NCBI RefSeq assembly: GCF_943914615.1
Contig: NZ_CALUCS010000021.1
Coordinates: 1-32,143, forward strand
Direction: 5' to 3'
DNA from: an uncultured Corynebacterium sp.
GTDB lineage: Bacteria > Actinomycetota > Actinomycetes > Mycobacteriales > Mycobacteriaceae
Length of the DNA stretch: 32,143 nt
Part shown: piece by piece, positions 17,263 through 25,517 of the stretch
Numbering within the stretch: the stretch's first letter is position 1
Layout of the letters: every line of letters begins with the position of its first letter
Made by a program: the position numbers and the translations under genes
Notes under the pieces: model-generated
The model's input: only the letters and a program-made list of their open reading frames with translations
The model's database searches: none
Told to the model about the DNA's origin: nothing

Positions 17263-18066
17263 GTGCACTACGATGCTGCCCTGCGCGTTCGCGAGCTCAC
17301 CCAAAATATCTACGACATTGGCGACGAGATCGCCGATTACATCAATCACGTCTCCCAGGCCATCGCCGATTGGGATGCCGACCTGGTGGAAGACTGCCTG
17401 CTGGAGCTGGAGGAGATCGTCGCGGAGGGGCGCGCCGAGGTGCGCCCCGGCCTATCTGAGCTCAACGGCCTGCGTCAGGCTTTCGTCTCCGGTGTGCGCG
17501 CCGGCAGCATGTCGGGCGTGACTCCCTCGCGCACCCCGCGTGCCCTCGGTGGCAGCGTTGCCCGCGGCAGCGACTACCCGCACCCCGGACGCACCTTGAG
17601 CTTTATGCACAAAAAGCCCGGTGCGTCCGCTCGCCGTCCTCTTTCTGACGCCACTGCCCCGACCACCCCCGGCGCCAGCGACCCGCGCCGTGCCCGTGGC
17701 GCGGAGTTCGCTGAGGCTTCCGGCGATCAGGCTCCGGCGACGATGGCCTCTACTGCTTCTTGGCGCATGTGGCTGCGCGAGCAGGCCGAGCGCATCCGCG
17801 CGGATCTGCGCGAGGTGGAGGACTGGGTGATTAACCAGACGCAGTGCGCCCTGGAATCCCAGTCCGTTCTGCTGCCGCAGGCATATGTGAAGGCAGAGCA
17901 GCGCGCCATCGAGCTGGTGGGACACTGGCGGGAGGTCATTGCACGCCAGCCGGAGTTGGCCGCGGGCATGCGCGGCGAGGCACCGCCGGAGTTTCTGGCA
18001 GAGCGCGCCCGGGTGGAGGAGATCGTCGGCCGCCTGCAGCGGCGCAAGCGCGGCACTGCTGTCTAG
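17263..18066 (+). CDS. Conserved-type hypothetical protein, two helical halves
   Basis: A 267-residue soluble protein starting at GTG 17263, with GAGGAGAA about five bases upstream. Residues 1-80 are predicted helical and acidic (DIGDEIADYINHVSQAIADW, ELEEIVAEGRAEV). Residues about 85-160 are Pro/Ser/Ala/Arg-rich and probably disordered. Residues about 165-262 are again helical with many Arg and Glu (LREQAERIRADLREVEDWV) and end in a basic tail. It has no membrane segment and no catalytic motif I know. It lies 39 bp before hemW, in the same direction, in a position where corynebacteria keep an uncharacterised gene. A structural or adaptor role is possible, but I do not assign one. Confidence 0.7.
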   Translation: MHYDAALRVRELTQNIYDIGDEIADYINHVSQAIADWDADLVEDCLLELEEIVAEGRAEVRPGLSELNGLRQAFVSGVRAGSMSGVTPSRTPRALGGSVARGSDYPHPGRTLSFMHKKPGASARRPLSDATAPTTPGASDPRRARGAEFAEASGDQAPATMASTASWRMWLREQAERIRADLREVEDWVINQTQCALESQSVLLPQAYVKAEQRAIELVGHWREVIARQPELAAGMRGEAPPEFLAERARVEEIVGRLQRRKRGTAV

Positions 18067-18090
18067 TGCCAGTACCGCCAGCACTACTAG

Positions 18091-18096
18091 TACTAT
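18091..18096 (+). promoter_or_regulatory. Candidate -10 element of hemW (leaderless start)
   Basis: TACTAT fits the actinobacterial -10 pattern TANNNT and ends nine bases before the hemW ATG at 18106. No ribosome site lies before that ATG, so transcription could start at or next to it. No clear -35 hexamer is seen. Confidence 0.35.
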
Positions 18097-18105
18097 GCAC
18101 GTAGT

Positions 18106-19371
18106 ATGCATGGCCTTTATATCCACGTTCCCTTTTGCTCCACCCGCTGTGGCTACTGCGACTTCAACACCTACACCCCGCAGGAGCTCAGCGCGGCCGA
18201 CGGTGGCGCTGCAGAGGGCAACACCATCCCCGGCTACCTGGATGCCCTGGAACGCGAGCTAGAGGTCGCCGCCGAGGTGTGGGATTACCCCGGCGAGGTG
18301 CAGACTGTCTTCTTCGGCGGCGGCACGCCGTCCATGCTGGGGCACGAGGGGCTGGCCCGGGCGCTGAACGCTGCGCGTCGCACCGTGGGGCTCGCAGCCG
18401 ATGCAGAGGTCACCACCGAGGCCAACCCGGAGTCCACCAGCCCGGAGTTCTTTGCAGGACTGCGCGAGGCCGGCTTCAACCGCATCTCCTTGGGCATGCA
18501 GTCCGCGATGGGACACGTGCTGAAGGTGTTGGAACGCCAGCACACCCCGGGCCGTCCGATCGAAGCCACCCGCGAGGCCAAGTGGGCCGGTTTCGAACAC
18601 ATCAACCTGGATGTCATCTACGGCACCCCCACCGAGACCGACGATGATCTGCGGCGCACCCTTGACGCGGTGCTGGAGGCGGACGTCGACCACGTCTCCG
18701 CTTACTCCCTGATCGTGGAGGACGGCACGGCCATGGCACGCAAGGTGCGGCGTGGCGAGCTGCCCGCCCCGGATGAGGACACTCTGGCGGATCGTTATGA
18801 CGCCATCGACGCCCGCCTGCACCAGGCCGGTTTTCACTGGTACGAGGTCTCAAACTGGGCCAAACCAGGTGGCGAATGCCAGCACAACCTGATCTATTGG
18901 CGTTCCGGGCAGTGGTGGGGAGCCGGCCCCGGTGCCCACGGATGCGTGCGACTGCGCGGGGAAGGCCACAGCGAATCCGGCCTGGTGAGGCTGGTGAATG
19001 CGAAGCGTCCAGCGACCTATTGGAATGGGCTGCTGGGGGAGGCCGAAGGGGCGTCAATAGGACAGGACGGCCTACCCGTGCCAGGGTCGGTGGTGACGAC
19101 CGAGCGCTTAAGCAACGACGACCTGCGTACAGAACAGGTGATGCTGCGGCTGCGACTGGCCGAGGGGCTCGACCTGGCGGAGCTGGCGGGCGGAAGCGAC
19201 GGTGCGAACAGTGCTAACTCCGCTCAGAACGCGGAGCTGGAACAGGTGATCGAGCGCTACACGGGTCTGGGGCTGCTGGATAAACGCGGCGAGCGCCTAA
19301 GATTGACGGATAAAGGGCGCTACCTGGCCGACGGGATCGTCACGGACATCGTGTTGGCGCTCGGGCTTTAA
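18106..19371 (+). CDS. hemW: HemW, radical-SAM heme chaperone (formerly HemN-like)
   Basis: A 421-residue radical-SAM protein. The iron-sulfur cluster motif C-x3-C-x2-C is CSTRCGYC (Cys11, Cys15, Cys18), followed directly by DFNTYT. FFGGGTPSML binds SAM, and SLGMQSAMGHVLKVLERQH and HINLDVIYGTPTE belong to the core barrel. CQHNLIYWRSGQWWGAGPGAHG carries the HNxxYW motif that separates HemW (heme binding and insertion) from true coproporphyrinogen dehydrogenase HemN. A C-terminal winged-helix-like region includes LRTEQVMLRLRLAEGLDL. The likely task is heme delivery to respiratory proteins. ATG 18106 lacks a ribosome site and may be used in a leaderless mRNA. hrcA follows after 43 bp in the same direction, as in mycobacteria. 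Confidence 0.92.
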   Translation: MHGLYIHVPFCSTRCGYCDFNTYTPQELSAADGGAAEGNTIPGYLDALERELEVAAEVWDYPGEVQTVFFGGGTPSMLGHEGLARALNAARRTVGLAADAEVTTEANPESTSPEFFAGLREAGFNRISLGMQSAMGHVLKVLERQHTPGRPIEATREAKWAGFEHINLDVIYGTPTETDDDLRRTLDAVLEADVDHVSAYSLIVEDGTAMARKVRRGELPAPDEDTLADRYDAIDARLHQAGFHWYEVSNWAKPGGECQHNLIYWRSGQWWGAGPGAHGCVRLRGEGHSESGLVRLVNAKRPATYWNGLLGEAEGASIGQDGLPVPGSVVTTERLSNDDLRTEQVMLRLRLAEGLDLAELAGGSDGANSANSAQNAELEQVIERYTGLGLLDKRGERLRLTDKGRYLADGIVTDIVLALGL

Positions 19372-19414
19372 GAGCTAACAGAGGCTGATCGAACTCACGC
19401 GAGGAGTGAAGGAT

Positions 19415-20440
19415 TTGTCGAGCGGAACTGAACACAGAAGGAACCAGGTGCTGCGGGCGATCGTCAGCGACTTCATCGCCTCGCACGAACCGGTGGGCTC
19501 GAAAATGCTGGTGGATAAGCACCAGCTGGGTGTTTCCTCCGCGACGATCCGCAATGACATGGCGGTGCTGGAAGCCGAGGGCTACATTACCCAGCAGCAC
19601 GCCTCCTCCGGGCGTATTCCCACGGTAAAGGGCTACCGGCGTTTTGTGGACGGGATCCACGAGGTCAAGCCGCTGAGCACCCCGGAGCGCCGCGCGATCT
19701 TGGACTTCTTGGAACACGGGGTGGACCTAGAAGACGTGCTGCGCCGCAGCGTGCAACTGCTATCCCAACTGACCCGCCAGGTGGCCGTGGTGCAGATGCC
19801 AGACCTGCGGCGCGGGCGGGTGAAGCACTGCGAGCTGGTGAAGCTGGGCAGCCACCGCATCCTGCTGGTGCTGATCACCGACACCGGACGCGTGGACCAG
19901 CGCAACGTGGACCTAGGCCAGCCGATCAGCGACGACGACCTGCCGCGGCTGCGCGACCTGGTGAACTCCGCGATGGTGGGGCGCACCCTAGACGACGCGT
20001 GCACGAACATCGCCGCCCTGGCTAACGAAGCCAAGGGCAACAGCATGCCCGAGGAATTGCGCGATGTCGCACTCGTGGTGACGACCGTGCTGGTGGAGAC
20101 CCTGCTCGAACGCCCCAACGACCGGCTAATCCTGGCGGGCACGCCCAACCTGATGCGCACCAGCGAACTCAGCCCCGTGGTGGAAGCGCTGGAAGAGCAG
20201 GTGGTGGTGCTGAAGCTGCTGAATAGCGTTCGCGACCTGCAGGTACAGGTGAGCATTGGTGAAGAAAACGAGGACGAAGAGCTGCGCGGTGCCTCCGTTG
20301 TATCCACCGGCTACGGCAACTCCAACGCGGTGCTCGGCGGAATGGGAGTGGTGGGGCCAACCCACCTGGACTACTCCGGCACCATTTCCTCTGTGACGGC
20401 CGTGGCGCACTACGTCTCGCGGATTTTGAGCGAAGAGTAG
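19415..20440 (+). CDS. hrcA: Heat-inducible transcription repressor HrcA
   Basis: A 341-residue repressor of class I heat-shock genes that binds CIRCE (TTAGCACTC-N9-GAGTGCTAA). The N-terminal winged helix includes VSSATIRNDMAVLEAEGYI and SSGRIPTVKGYRRFVD; the rest is the GAF-like and dimerisation part, ending in HYVSRILSE. TTG 19415 is preferred: GAGGAG lies eight bases upstream and the resulting start (SSGTEHRRNQVLRAIVSDF) matches where HrcA proteins normally begin. An in-frame GTG at 19406 overlaps the ribosome site. I found no CIRCE element in the window, so its targets (groEL genes in this phylum) lie elsewhere. dnaJ2 follows after 79 bp. Confidence 0.93.
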   Translation: MSSGTEHRRNQVLRAIVSDFIASHEPVGSKMLVDKHQLGVSSATIRNDMAVLEAEGYITQQHASSGRIPTVKGYRRFVDGIHEVKPLSTPERRAILDFLEHGVDLEDVLRRSVQLLSQLTRQVAVVQMPDLRRGRVKHCELVKLGSHRILLVLITDTGRVDQRNVDLGQPISDDDLPRLRDLVNSAMVGRTLDDACTNIAALANEAKGNSMPEELRDVALVVTTVLVETLLERPNDRLILAGTPNLMRTSELSPVVEALEEQVVVLKLLNSVRDLQVQVSIGEENEDEELRGASVVSTGYGNSNAVLGGMGVVGPTHLDYSGTISSVTAVAHYVSRILSEE

Positions 20441-20519
20441 GAATAGTAGGATAGTGCAGTTGGTTAAGCACTAAAGACTGCAAGCAACTCAAGATAGACG
20501 TGAAAAGGACCCGCTGAAC

Positions 20520-21665
20520 GTGGCTCGAGACTATTACGGAATCCTCGGTGTGGATCGCGACGCTACGGACGCCGAAATTAAGAAGGCGTACCGCCGCCTG
20601 GCGCGCAAGTACCACCCGGACGTCAACCCCTCCGAGGAGGCTGCGGAGAAGTTCCGCGAGGCCTCCCTGGCCCAGGAGGTACTGACGGACCCGCAGAAGC
20701 GCCAGATCGTGGACGCTGGTGGCGACCCGGAGGAGCAGGGCTTCGGCCAGCCGGGTGCCGGTGGATTCGGGGGCTTCTCCGGCGGCGGCCTGGGCGATAT
20801 CTTCGACGCATTCTTCGGCGGTGGCGGCGGCGCACGCGGCCCGCGCGAGTCCCGCGTGCGCCGCGGCAACGATGCCCTGGTGCACTTGGAGGCCACCCTG
20901 GAGGAGGTCTACGCGGGCATCGACCGCGAGATCACCGTGGAAACCGCCGTGCTGTGCGATGTGTGCGACGGGTCGGGCTCGGCCTCCAAGGCCGCGCCGG
21001 TGACCTGCCCGACCTGTCAGGGCGCGGGCGAAGTCATGGAGCTGCAGAATTCCATGCTGGGGCGTGTGCAGGTCCGCCGCGCCTGCCACCGCTGTGCGGG
21101 CACCGGCGAGGTTATCCAGGACCCCTGTGAAAACTGCGCAGGCGACGGGCGTGTGCGCGACCGCCAGACCCTCAAGGTTTCCATCCCCGCTGGCATTTCC
21201 GACGGCATGCGCCTGCGCATGAGCGGCAAGGGTGAGGTCGGCCCGGGCGGCGGCCCGGCAGGCGACCTGTACGTAGAGGTGCACACCACCGAGCACCCGT
21301 ACTTCATCCGCGAGTCCGACGACCTGCACGTGAACCTGCAGGTGCCGGCAGTAGACGCGGCCCTGGGTACTTCTGTGGAGGTCAAGCTGCTGGACGATTC
21401 CATCGCGACCGTGGACATCGCGCCGGGCACCCAGCCGGATGCCACCATTCGCCTGTCTGAGAAGGGCATGCCGCACCTGCGCCGCGAGGGGCATGGCTCC
21501 CTAATCGCCCACGTGGAGGTCATGATCCCCACAGACCTCAACCACAAGCAGCGCGACCTGCTGGAGAAGCTGCGCGAGACCAGCTCCCAGAACGCTGGCG
21601 TGGCCTCGAAGGACGAGTCCCACAGCGGCTTCTTCTCCCGCCTGCGCTCGAAGTTTGGCCGTTAG
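20520..21665 (+). CDS. dnaJ2: Chaperone DnaJ (DnaJ2)
   Basis: A 381-residue type I J-domain co-chaperone that stimulates DnaK ATPase and hands over unfolded proteins. The J domain carries HPD at 32-34. A Gly/Phe-rich linker (about 75-105) contains GFGGFSGGGLGDIFDAFFGG. Four zinc-finger repeats are CDVCDGSGS, CPTCQGAGE, CHRCAGTGE and CENCAGDGR. The C-terminal client-binding domains contain LYVEVHTTEHPYFIRESDDL. The start is GTG 20520, with AAAAGGA about ten bases upstream. Its place right after hrcA marks it as the second DnaJ of actinobacteria (the first sits with dnaK-grpE). rsmE follows three bases after its stop. Confidence 0.95.
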   Translation: MARDYYGILGVDRDATDAEIKKAYRRLARKYHPDVNPSEEAAEKFREASLAQEVLTDPQKRQIVDAGGDPEEQGFGQPGAGGFGGFSGGGLGDIFDAFFGGGGGARGPRESRVRRGNDALVHLEATLEEVYAGIDREITVETAVLCDVCDGSGSASKAAPVTCPTCQGAGEVMELQNSMLGRVQVRRACHRCAGTGEVIQDPCENCAGDGRVRDRQTLKVSIPAGISDGMRLRMSGKGEVGPGGGPAGDLYVEVHTTEHPYFIRESDDLHVNLQVPAVDAALGTSVEVKLLDDSIATVDIAPGTQPDATIRLSEKGMPHLRREGHGSLIAHVEVMIPTDLNHKQRDLLEKLRETSSQNAGVASKDESHSGFFSRLRSKFGR

Positions 21666-21668
21666 CCC

Positions 21669-22442
21669 ATGACGGATCCGGTGTTCATCCACCCCATCCC
21701 CGAGCCGGTTACGGTCGGGGATCGTTTCCGCCTGACCGGCGCGGAGGCCAAGCACGCTTCCGTCAAGCGCCTCGAGGTGGGAGAGGGGTTGGTCGTCACC
21801 GATGGCGCTGCGCGCGCCGTGCAAGGTTCTTTTCTTGGTGACGCCACCGTGGAGGTCATCGACATTCTCGAACTGCCCACCCCGCACCCGCGGATGACGG
21901 TGGTGCAGGCGATTCCAAAGTCCGATAGGGCAGAGCTAGCTGTGGATCTGGCGGTGCAGGCGGGCGCGGATCGGATCGTGCCGTGGGCTGCCCGCCGTGC
22001 GATTGCCAAGTGGAATGGCAAAGAGGCCAAGGCGCACGGGAAGTGGGAAAACGCCGCCCGGGCGGCCGCCAAGCAGTCCCGCCGCTTGCAGATCCCGGAG
22101 GTTACCCAGCTGGTGCGCAGCCCGCAGGAGCTGGCGCGGGTGCTGGGGCTGGGGGAGACCGGCGCCGTGCGCGTACTGGTGCTGCATGAGGAGGCCACCG
22201 AGCCGCTGCCCGCGGCCGTCACCGCGGCGGTGAATGCCGCCAGCGCCAACGGCAGCGAAGCTGCCGCCACCGAGATCGCCCTCGTCGTCGGCCCCGAGGG
22301 TGGCATCAGCCCGGAAGAGCTAGCTGAGTTCGAACAGCTGGGAGCCACCCCGGTCCGCCTGGGTCCGGAAGTTCTGCGCACCGCCACCGCAGCTGCCGTT
22401 GCGCTGGGCGCCATCGGCGCTGTTACGGACCGTTGGCGGTAG
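21669..22442 (+). CDS. rsmE: 16S rRNA (uracil-1498-N3)-methyltransferase RsmE
   Basis: A 257-residue SPOUT-class methyltransferase that makes m3U1498 in 16S rRNA. The N-terminal PUA-like domain starts MTDPVFIHP and includes GDRFRLTGAEAKHASVKRLE. The C-terminal trefoil-knot SAM site is LVVGPEGGISPEELAEFEQL, followed by RLGPEVLRTATAAAVALG. SDRAELAVDLAVQAGADRIV belongs to the conserved centre. The length is normal (about 245-260). Its start lies three bases after the dnaJ2 stop, so translational coupling is likely. Its stop lies 11 bases before the phoH ATG. Confidence 0.93.
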   Translation: MTDPVFIHPIPEPVTVGDRFRLTGAEAKHASVKRLEVGEGLVVTDGAARAVQGSFLGDATVEVIDILELPTPHPRMTVVQAIPKSDRAELAVDLAVQAGADRIVPWAARRAIAKWNGKEAKAHGKWENAARAAAKQSRRLQIPEVTQLVRSPQELARVLGLGETGAVRVLVLHEEATEPLPAAVTAAVNAASANGSEAAATEIALVVGPEGGISPEELAEFEQLGATPVRLGPEVLRTATAAAVALGAIGAVTDRWR

Positions 22443-22453
22443 GATCGATACAC

Positions 22454-23449
22454 ATGACGTCTTCCAACTCTGCCAGGTCACCGCGCCCCCGCGTAGCCAG
22501 CTCTACTGTGGAGCTCGCCCCGGATTCGATCCTGGCTGTCGCTGGCCCGGCAGATGAGAACCTGCGGGTGCTGGAGCACGCCTTCGACGCGGACATCCTG
22601 ACCCGCGGCAACCGCGTGACGATCCGTGGCGAGGCCTCCGAGGTCTCCCAGGCGCGCCGGGTGTTGCAGGAGATGATCAACCTGGTCAGCCGCGGCCATG
22701 CGGTGGATCCAGCCGCCACGAAGCGTGCGATCACCCTGGTGGAAGAGCAAGCCCCGGCGCTGGTTTCCAGCAGCGATTCCGCACCCATCGTCTCCTACCG
22801 TGGCAAGACGGTGCGCCCGAAGACCCCCGGCCAGCAGGAATACGTGGAGGCCATCGACGAGGACGCGATCGTGTTCGGCATCGGCCCGGCCGGTACGGGT
22901 AAGACGTATCTGGCGATGGCCAAGGCGGTTCAGGCGCTGCAGGCTAAGGACGTTAATCGCATCATCCTTACCCGCCCGGCAGTGGAAGCAGGGGAGAAGC
23001 TGGGCTTTCTGCCCGGCACACTGAGCGACAAGATTGACCCTTACCTGCGCCCGTTGCACGATGCGTTGCGGGAGATGGTGGATCCGGAGACGATTCCCCG
23101 GCTGATGGATACCGGCGTAATCGAAGTCGCGCCCCTGGCCTACATGCGCGGCCGTACCCTCAACGATTCCTTCGTGGTCCTGGACGAAGCGCAGAACACC
23201 ACCCCGGCGCAGATGAAGATGTTCCTGACTCGCCTGGGCTTTGGCTCCAAAATGGTGGTCACCGGCGATTTGAGCCAGGTGGATCTGCCGAACCGTCAGG
23301 AGTCCGGGTTGAAGGTTGCCCGCCAGGTTTTGCAGGCCGTGGATGGCGTGTCGATCATCAACTTGGATTCCGACGATGTGGTGCGCCACCGGCTGGTCTC
23401 CAAGATCGTGGAGGCCTACGGCACCTACGAGCTGGATAATGAGATCTAA
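22454..23449 (+). CDS. phoH: PhoH-like ATPase
   Basis: A 331-residue PhoH-family P-loop ATPase. Walker A is GPAGTGKT (144-151) and Walker B is DSFVVLDEAQNTTPAQMKMF, followed by RLGFGSKMVVTGDLSQVDLP. An N-terminal KH-like segment (about residues 20-95) precedes the ATPase. VEAGEKLGFLPGTLSDKIDP is the usual PhoH signature. The protein is probably an RNA-associated ATPase or helicase; next to ybeY it is linked to rRNA maturation or stress, as in many bacteria. ATG 22454 is chosen over an in-frame TTG at 22433; AGGA lies nine bases upstream, and TAGGAT at 22440-22445 could alternatively serve as a -10 for a leaderless transcript. Confidence 0.92.
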   Translation: MTSSNSARSPRPRVASSTVELAPDSILAVAGPADENLRVLEHAFDADILTRGNRVTIRGEASEVSQARRVLQEMINLVSRGHAVDPAATKRAITLVEEQAPALVSSSDSAPIVSYRGKTVRPKTPGQQEYVEAIDEDAIVFGIGPAGTGKTYLAMAKAVQALQAKDVNRIILTRPAVEAGEKLGFLPGTLSDKIDPYLRPLHDALREMVDPETIPRLMDTGVIEVAPLAYMRGRTLNDSFVVLDEAQNTTPAQMKMFLTRLGFGSKMVVTGDLSQVDLPNRQESGLKVARQVLQAVDGVSIINLDSDDVVRHRLVSKIVEAYGTYELDNEI

Positions 23450-23493
23450 CGGAAATCTAGCGGCAAGCACGAACTACCAAAGGCGAGCACCCA

Positions 23494-24042
23494 ATGAGCA
23501 TCGAAGTTTTTAACGAATCCGGCCGCGGCGAGGTCAACGAAGAAGAACTGATCGACGTCGCCCGTTACGCCCTGTGGACCCTCGACGTCCACCCGGCCGC
23601 CGAGCTATCTATCCACATTGTGGACCTGGAAACCATCGAAGACCTGCACGTTAGGTGGATGGATCTGCCCGGACCTACCGATGTGATGAGCTTCCCTATG
23701 GACGAATTGACGCCAGGTTGGGGCCGCAAGGATGCCGCGGAACCCTCGCCGGCGATGCTGGGCGACATCATGCTGTGCCCAGACTTTGCCGAAGGGCAGG
23801 CGACCCGTGCGGGCCACTCCCTGGCCCATGAGCTCGACCTGCTGACCGTCCACGGGGTGCTGCACCTGCTGGGCTTCGACCACGTCACCCCGGAGGACGA
23901 GCAGAAGATGTTCGCCCTGCAGAATGAGATCCTGGCGAACTGGTACGACTCCCAAGAGGAGCGCGGCGTGAGCTTCGCGCCGAAGCCGACCGGTGCCGGG
24001 GCCTTCCCCAGCGCCGCGGACCGCGACGACACCCAAAACTAG
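23494..24042 (+). CDS. ybeY: Endoribonuclease YbeY, 16S rRNA maturation
   Basis: A 182-residue metal-dependent single-strand endoribonuclease of the UPF0054 family. The zinc motif is HGVLHLLGFDH (family: HGxLHLxGYDH). GPTDVMSFPMDEL and LGDIMLCPDFA are the other conserved blocks. It acts in 16S rRNA 3'-end processing and in quality control of defective ribosomes. It follows phoH by 44 bp and precedes the CBS-domain gene by 37 bp, the order kept in Mycobacterium. A C-terminal extension of about 25 polar residues (from SQEERGVSFAPKPT) goes beyond the usual 150-160 residues. ATG 23494 has AAAGGCGAG about eight bases upstream. Confidence 0.93.
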   Translation: MSIEVFNESGRGEVNEEELIDVARYALWTLDVHPAAELSIHIVDLETIEDLHVRWMDLPGPTDVMSFPMDELTPGWGRKDAAEPSPAMLGDIMLCPDFAEGQATRAGHSLAHELDLLTVHGVLHLLGFDHVTPEDEQKMFALQNEILANWYDSQEERGVSFAPKPTGAGAFPSAADRDDTQN

Positions 24043-24079
24043 AACCCACTAAAACCAGGAAGACCTAGAGCTTCGAAAG

Positions 24080-25507
24080 ATGACGATCGACATCCCCTTA
24101 TCCATCCCGTTCGCGATCCTTGCACTCTTCCTCGGAGGTGTGCTGTCGCTGGTGGAAACGGCAGTGTCCTCACTCTCCGCGGCGCGGGTGGAGAACCTGG
24201 TAAAGGAGGATCGCCCGGGTGCGGCTCGCCTGGAGCGGGTGCTCGAGGGCCGGGCTGGCCACATCAACCTGCTGGTGCTGCTCCGCACCATCTGCGAGGT
24301 CACCGGTGCGGTGCTGGCTGCCGCCGCGTGTGTGGAGCTGATGGGCTCGCGCGGCTGGGCCTTCGCCACCGCCATCGTGATCGTCACGCTGCTGACATTC
24401 ATCCTGATCGGAGTGCTTTCCCGCACGCTCGGCCGGCAGAACCCATACACCATTAGCCTGGCCACCGCCCCGATCCTGCTGGGCCTATCCAAGCTGCTGG
24501 GCCCCATCGCCAAGCTGCTGGTCGGCGCGGGTAACGTGCTGACCCCCGGCCGGGGTTTCCGCAACGGCCCCTTTGCCTCCGAGATCGAGCTGCGCGAGAT
24601 GGTGGACATTGCCTCTGAACGAGGCGTAGTGGAGATGGATGAGCGGCGGATGATCCAATCCGTCTTCGACCTCGCCGACACCTCAGCACGCTCTGTGATG
24701 GTGCCGCGTCCCGAAATGGTGTGGATTGAGGCCGACAAGACCGCCGGCCAAGCCACCAGCCTGTGCGTGCGCACCGGTCTTTCCCGCCTGCCCGTGGTGG
24801 GCGATGACGTGGACGACATTGTGGGCGTCATTTACCTCAAAGACCTCATTGCAGAGACCTATCACATGACCGACGGCGGCAGCTCCATCCGCGTGCGCGA
24901 CTGCATGCGGCCTGCCGTGTTCGTGCCGGACTCGAAGAAGCTGGACGACCTGCTGGAGGACATGCAGCGCGACCAGATCCACATCGCCATGCTCATCGAC
25001 GAATACGGTGCCGTGGCGGGGCTGATCTCGATTGAGGACATCCTGGAGGAGATCGTCGGCGAGATCACCGACGAATACGACACGTCGGAGCAAGCGCCGA
25101 TAGAGCCGCTGGAGAACGGTAGCTACCGAGTGCAGGCGCGCCTGTCGCTGGAGGAACTCGAGGAGCTATTCGAGGACGTGGAGTTCAGCGAAGAGCAGCA
25201 CGAGGAAGTGGATACTGTCTACGGCCTCGGAGCCTTCGAGCTGGGCAGGGTGCCGATCCCAGGGGCGGAAATTTCCACCACCGGTCTGCACCTCCGCTAC
25301 GAGGGCGGGCGCGACCGCCGTGGGCGCGTGAAGATCCGTACCGCCGTGGTGACCCGCGAGCAGCGGGTGGAAGACACTTGTGATGTCAGTCGCGTTGGTG
25401 AGATGGCGGCAGGGATGGCCGTGGCGGCGTCCACAAGAAACAGTCCCCAAGATAAAACCCAAGATAAAACCCAAGATAAGAGCGCTAGCGATAAAGGGCA
25501 GCGATAA
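24080..25507 (+). CDS. CNNM/CBS-domain membrane protein (CorC/HlyC family)
   Basis: A 475-residue protein: an N-terminal DUF21/CNNM domain with about four membrane segments (roughly residues 5-155), a CBS-domain pair (roughly 200-330; VMVPRPEMVWIEAD, SRLPVVGDDVDDIVGVIYLK, IAMLIDEYGAVAGLISIEDI) and a CorC/HlyC C-terminal domain (about 345-430). Such proteins are linked to magnesium or cobalt efflux and are often misnamed hemolysins. DILEEIVGEITDEYD is the typical end of the CBS pair. The last 20 residues hold a DKTQ repeat encoded by a 12-bp tandem repeat. The start is ATG 24080, with no strong ribosome site closer than AGGAAGA about 18 bases away. era begins 10 bases after the stop. Confidence 0.9.
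   Translation: MTIDIPLSIPFAILALFLGGVLSLVETAVSSLSAARVENLVKEDRPGAARLERVLEGRAGHINLLVLLRTICEVTGAVLAAAACVELMGSRGWAFATAIVIVTLLTFILIGVLSRTLGRQNPYTISLATAPILLGLSKLLGPIAKLLVGAGNVLTPGRGFRNGPFASEIELREMVDIASERGVVEMDERRMIQSVFDLADTSARSVMVPRPEMVWIEADKTAGQATSLCVRTGLSRLPVVGDDVDDIVGVIYLKDLIAETYHMTDGGSSIRVRDCMRPAVFVPDSKKLDDLLEDMQRDQIHIAMLIDEYGAVAGLISIEDILEEIVGEITDEYDTSEQAPIEPLENGSYRVQARLSLEELEELFEDVEFSEEQHEEVDTVYGLGAFELGRVPIPGAEISTTGLHLRYEGGRDRRGRVKIRTAVVTREQRVEDTCDVSRVGEMAAGMAVAASTRNSPQDKTQDKTQDKSASDKGQR
25446..25481 (+). repeat. Three tandem 12-bp repeats in the end of the CBS-protein gene
   Basis: CCCAAGATAAAA occurs twice (25446-25457, 25458-25469) and a third copy differs by one base (CCCAAGATAAGA, 25470-25481). 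Twelve bases keep the frame and encode the QDKT/DKTQ repeat at the protein's C-terminus. Slippage here would change tail length without frameshift. Confidence 0.85.
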
Positions 25508-25517
25508 GGGATACTTG

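Noticed and set aside
20455..20480. CIRCE-like element before dnaJ2
   Set aside because: TTAAGCACTAA resembles one half-site of TTAGCACTC, but there is no matching GAGTGCTAA at the nine-base spacing.
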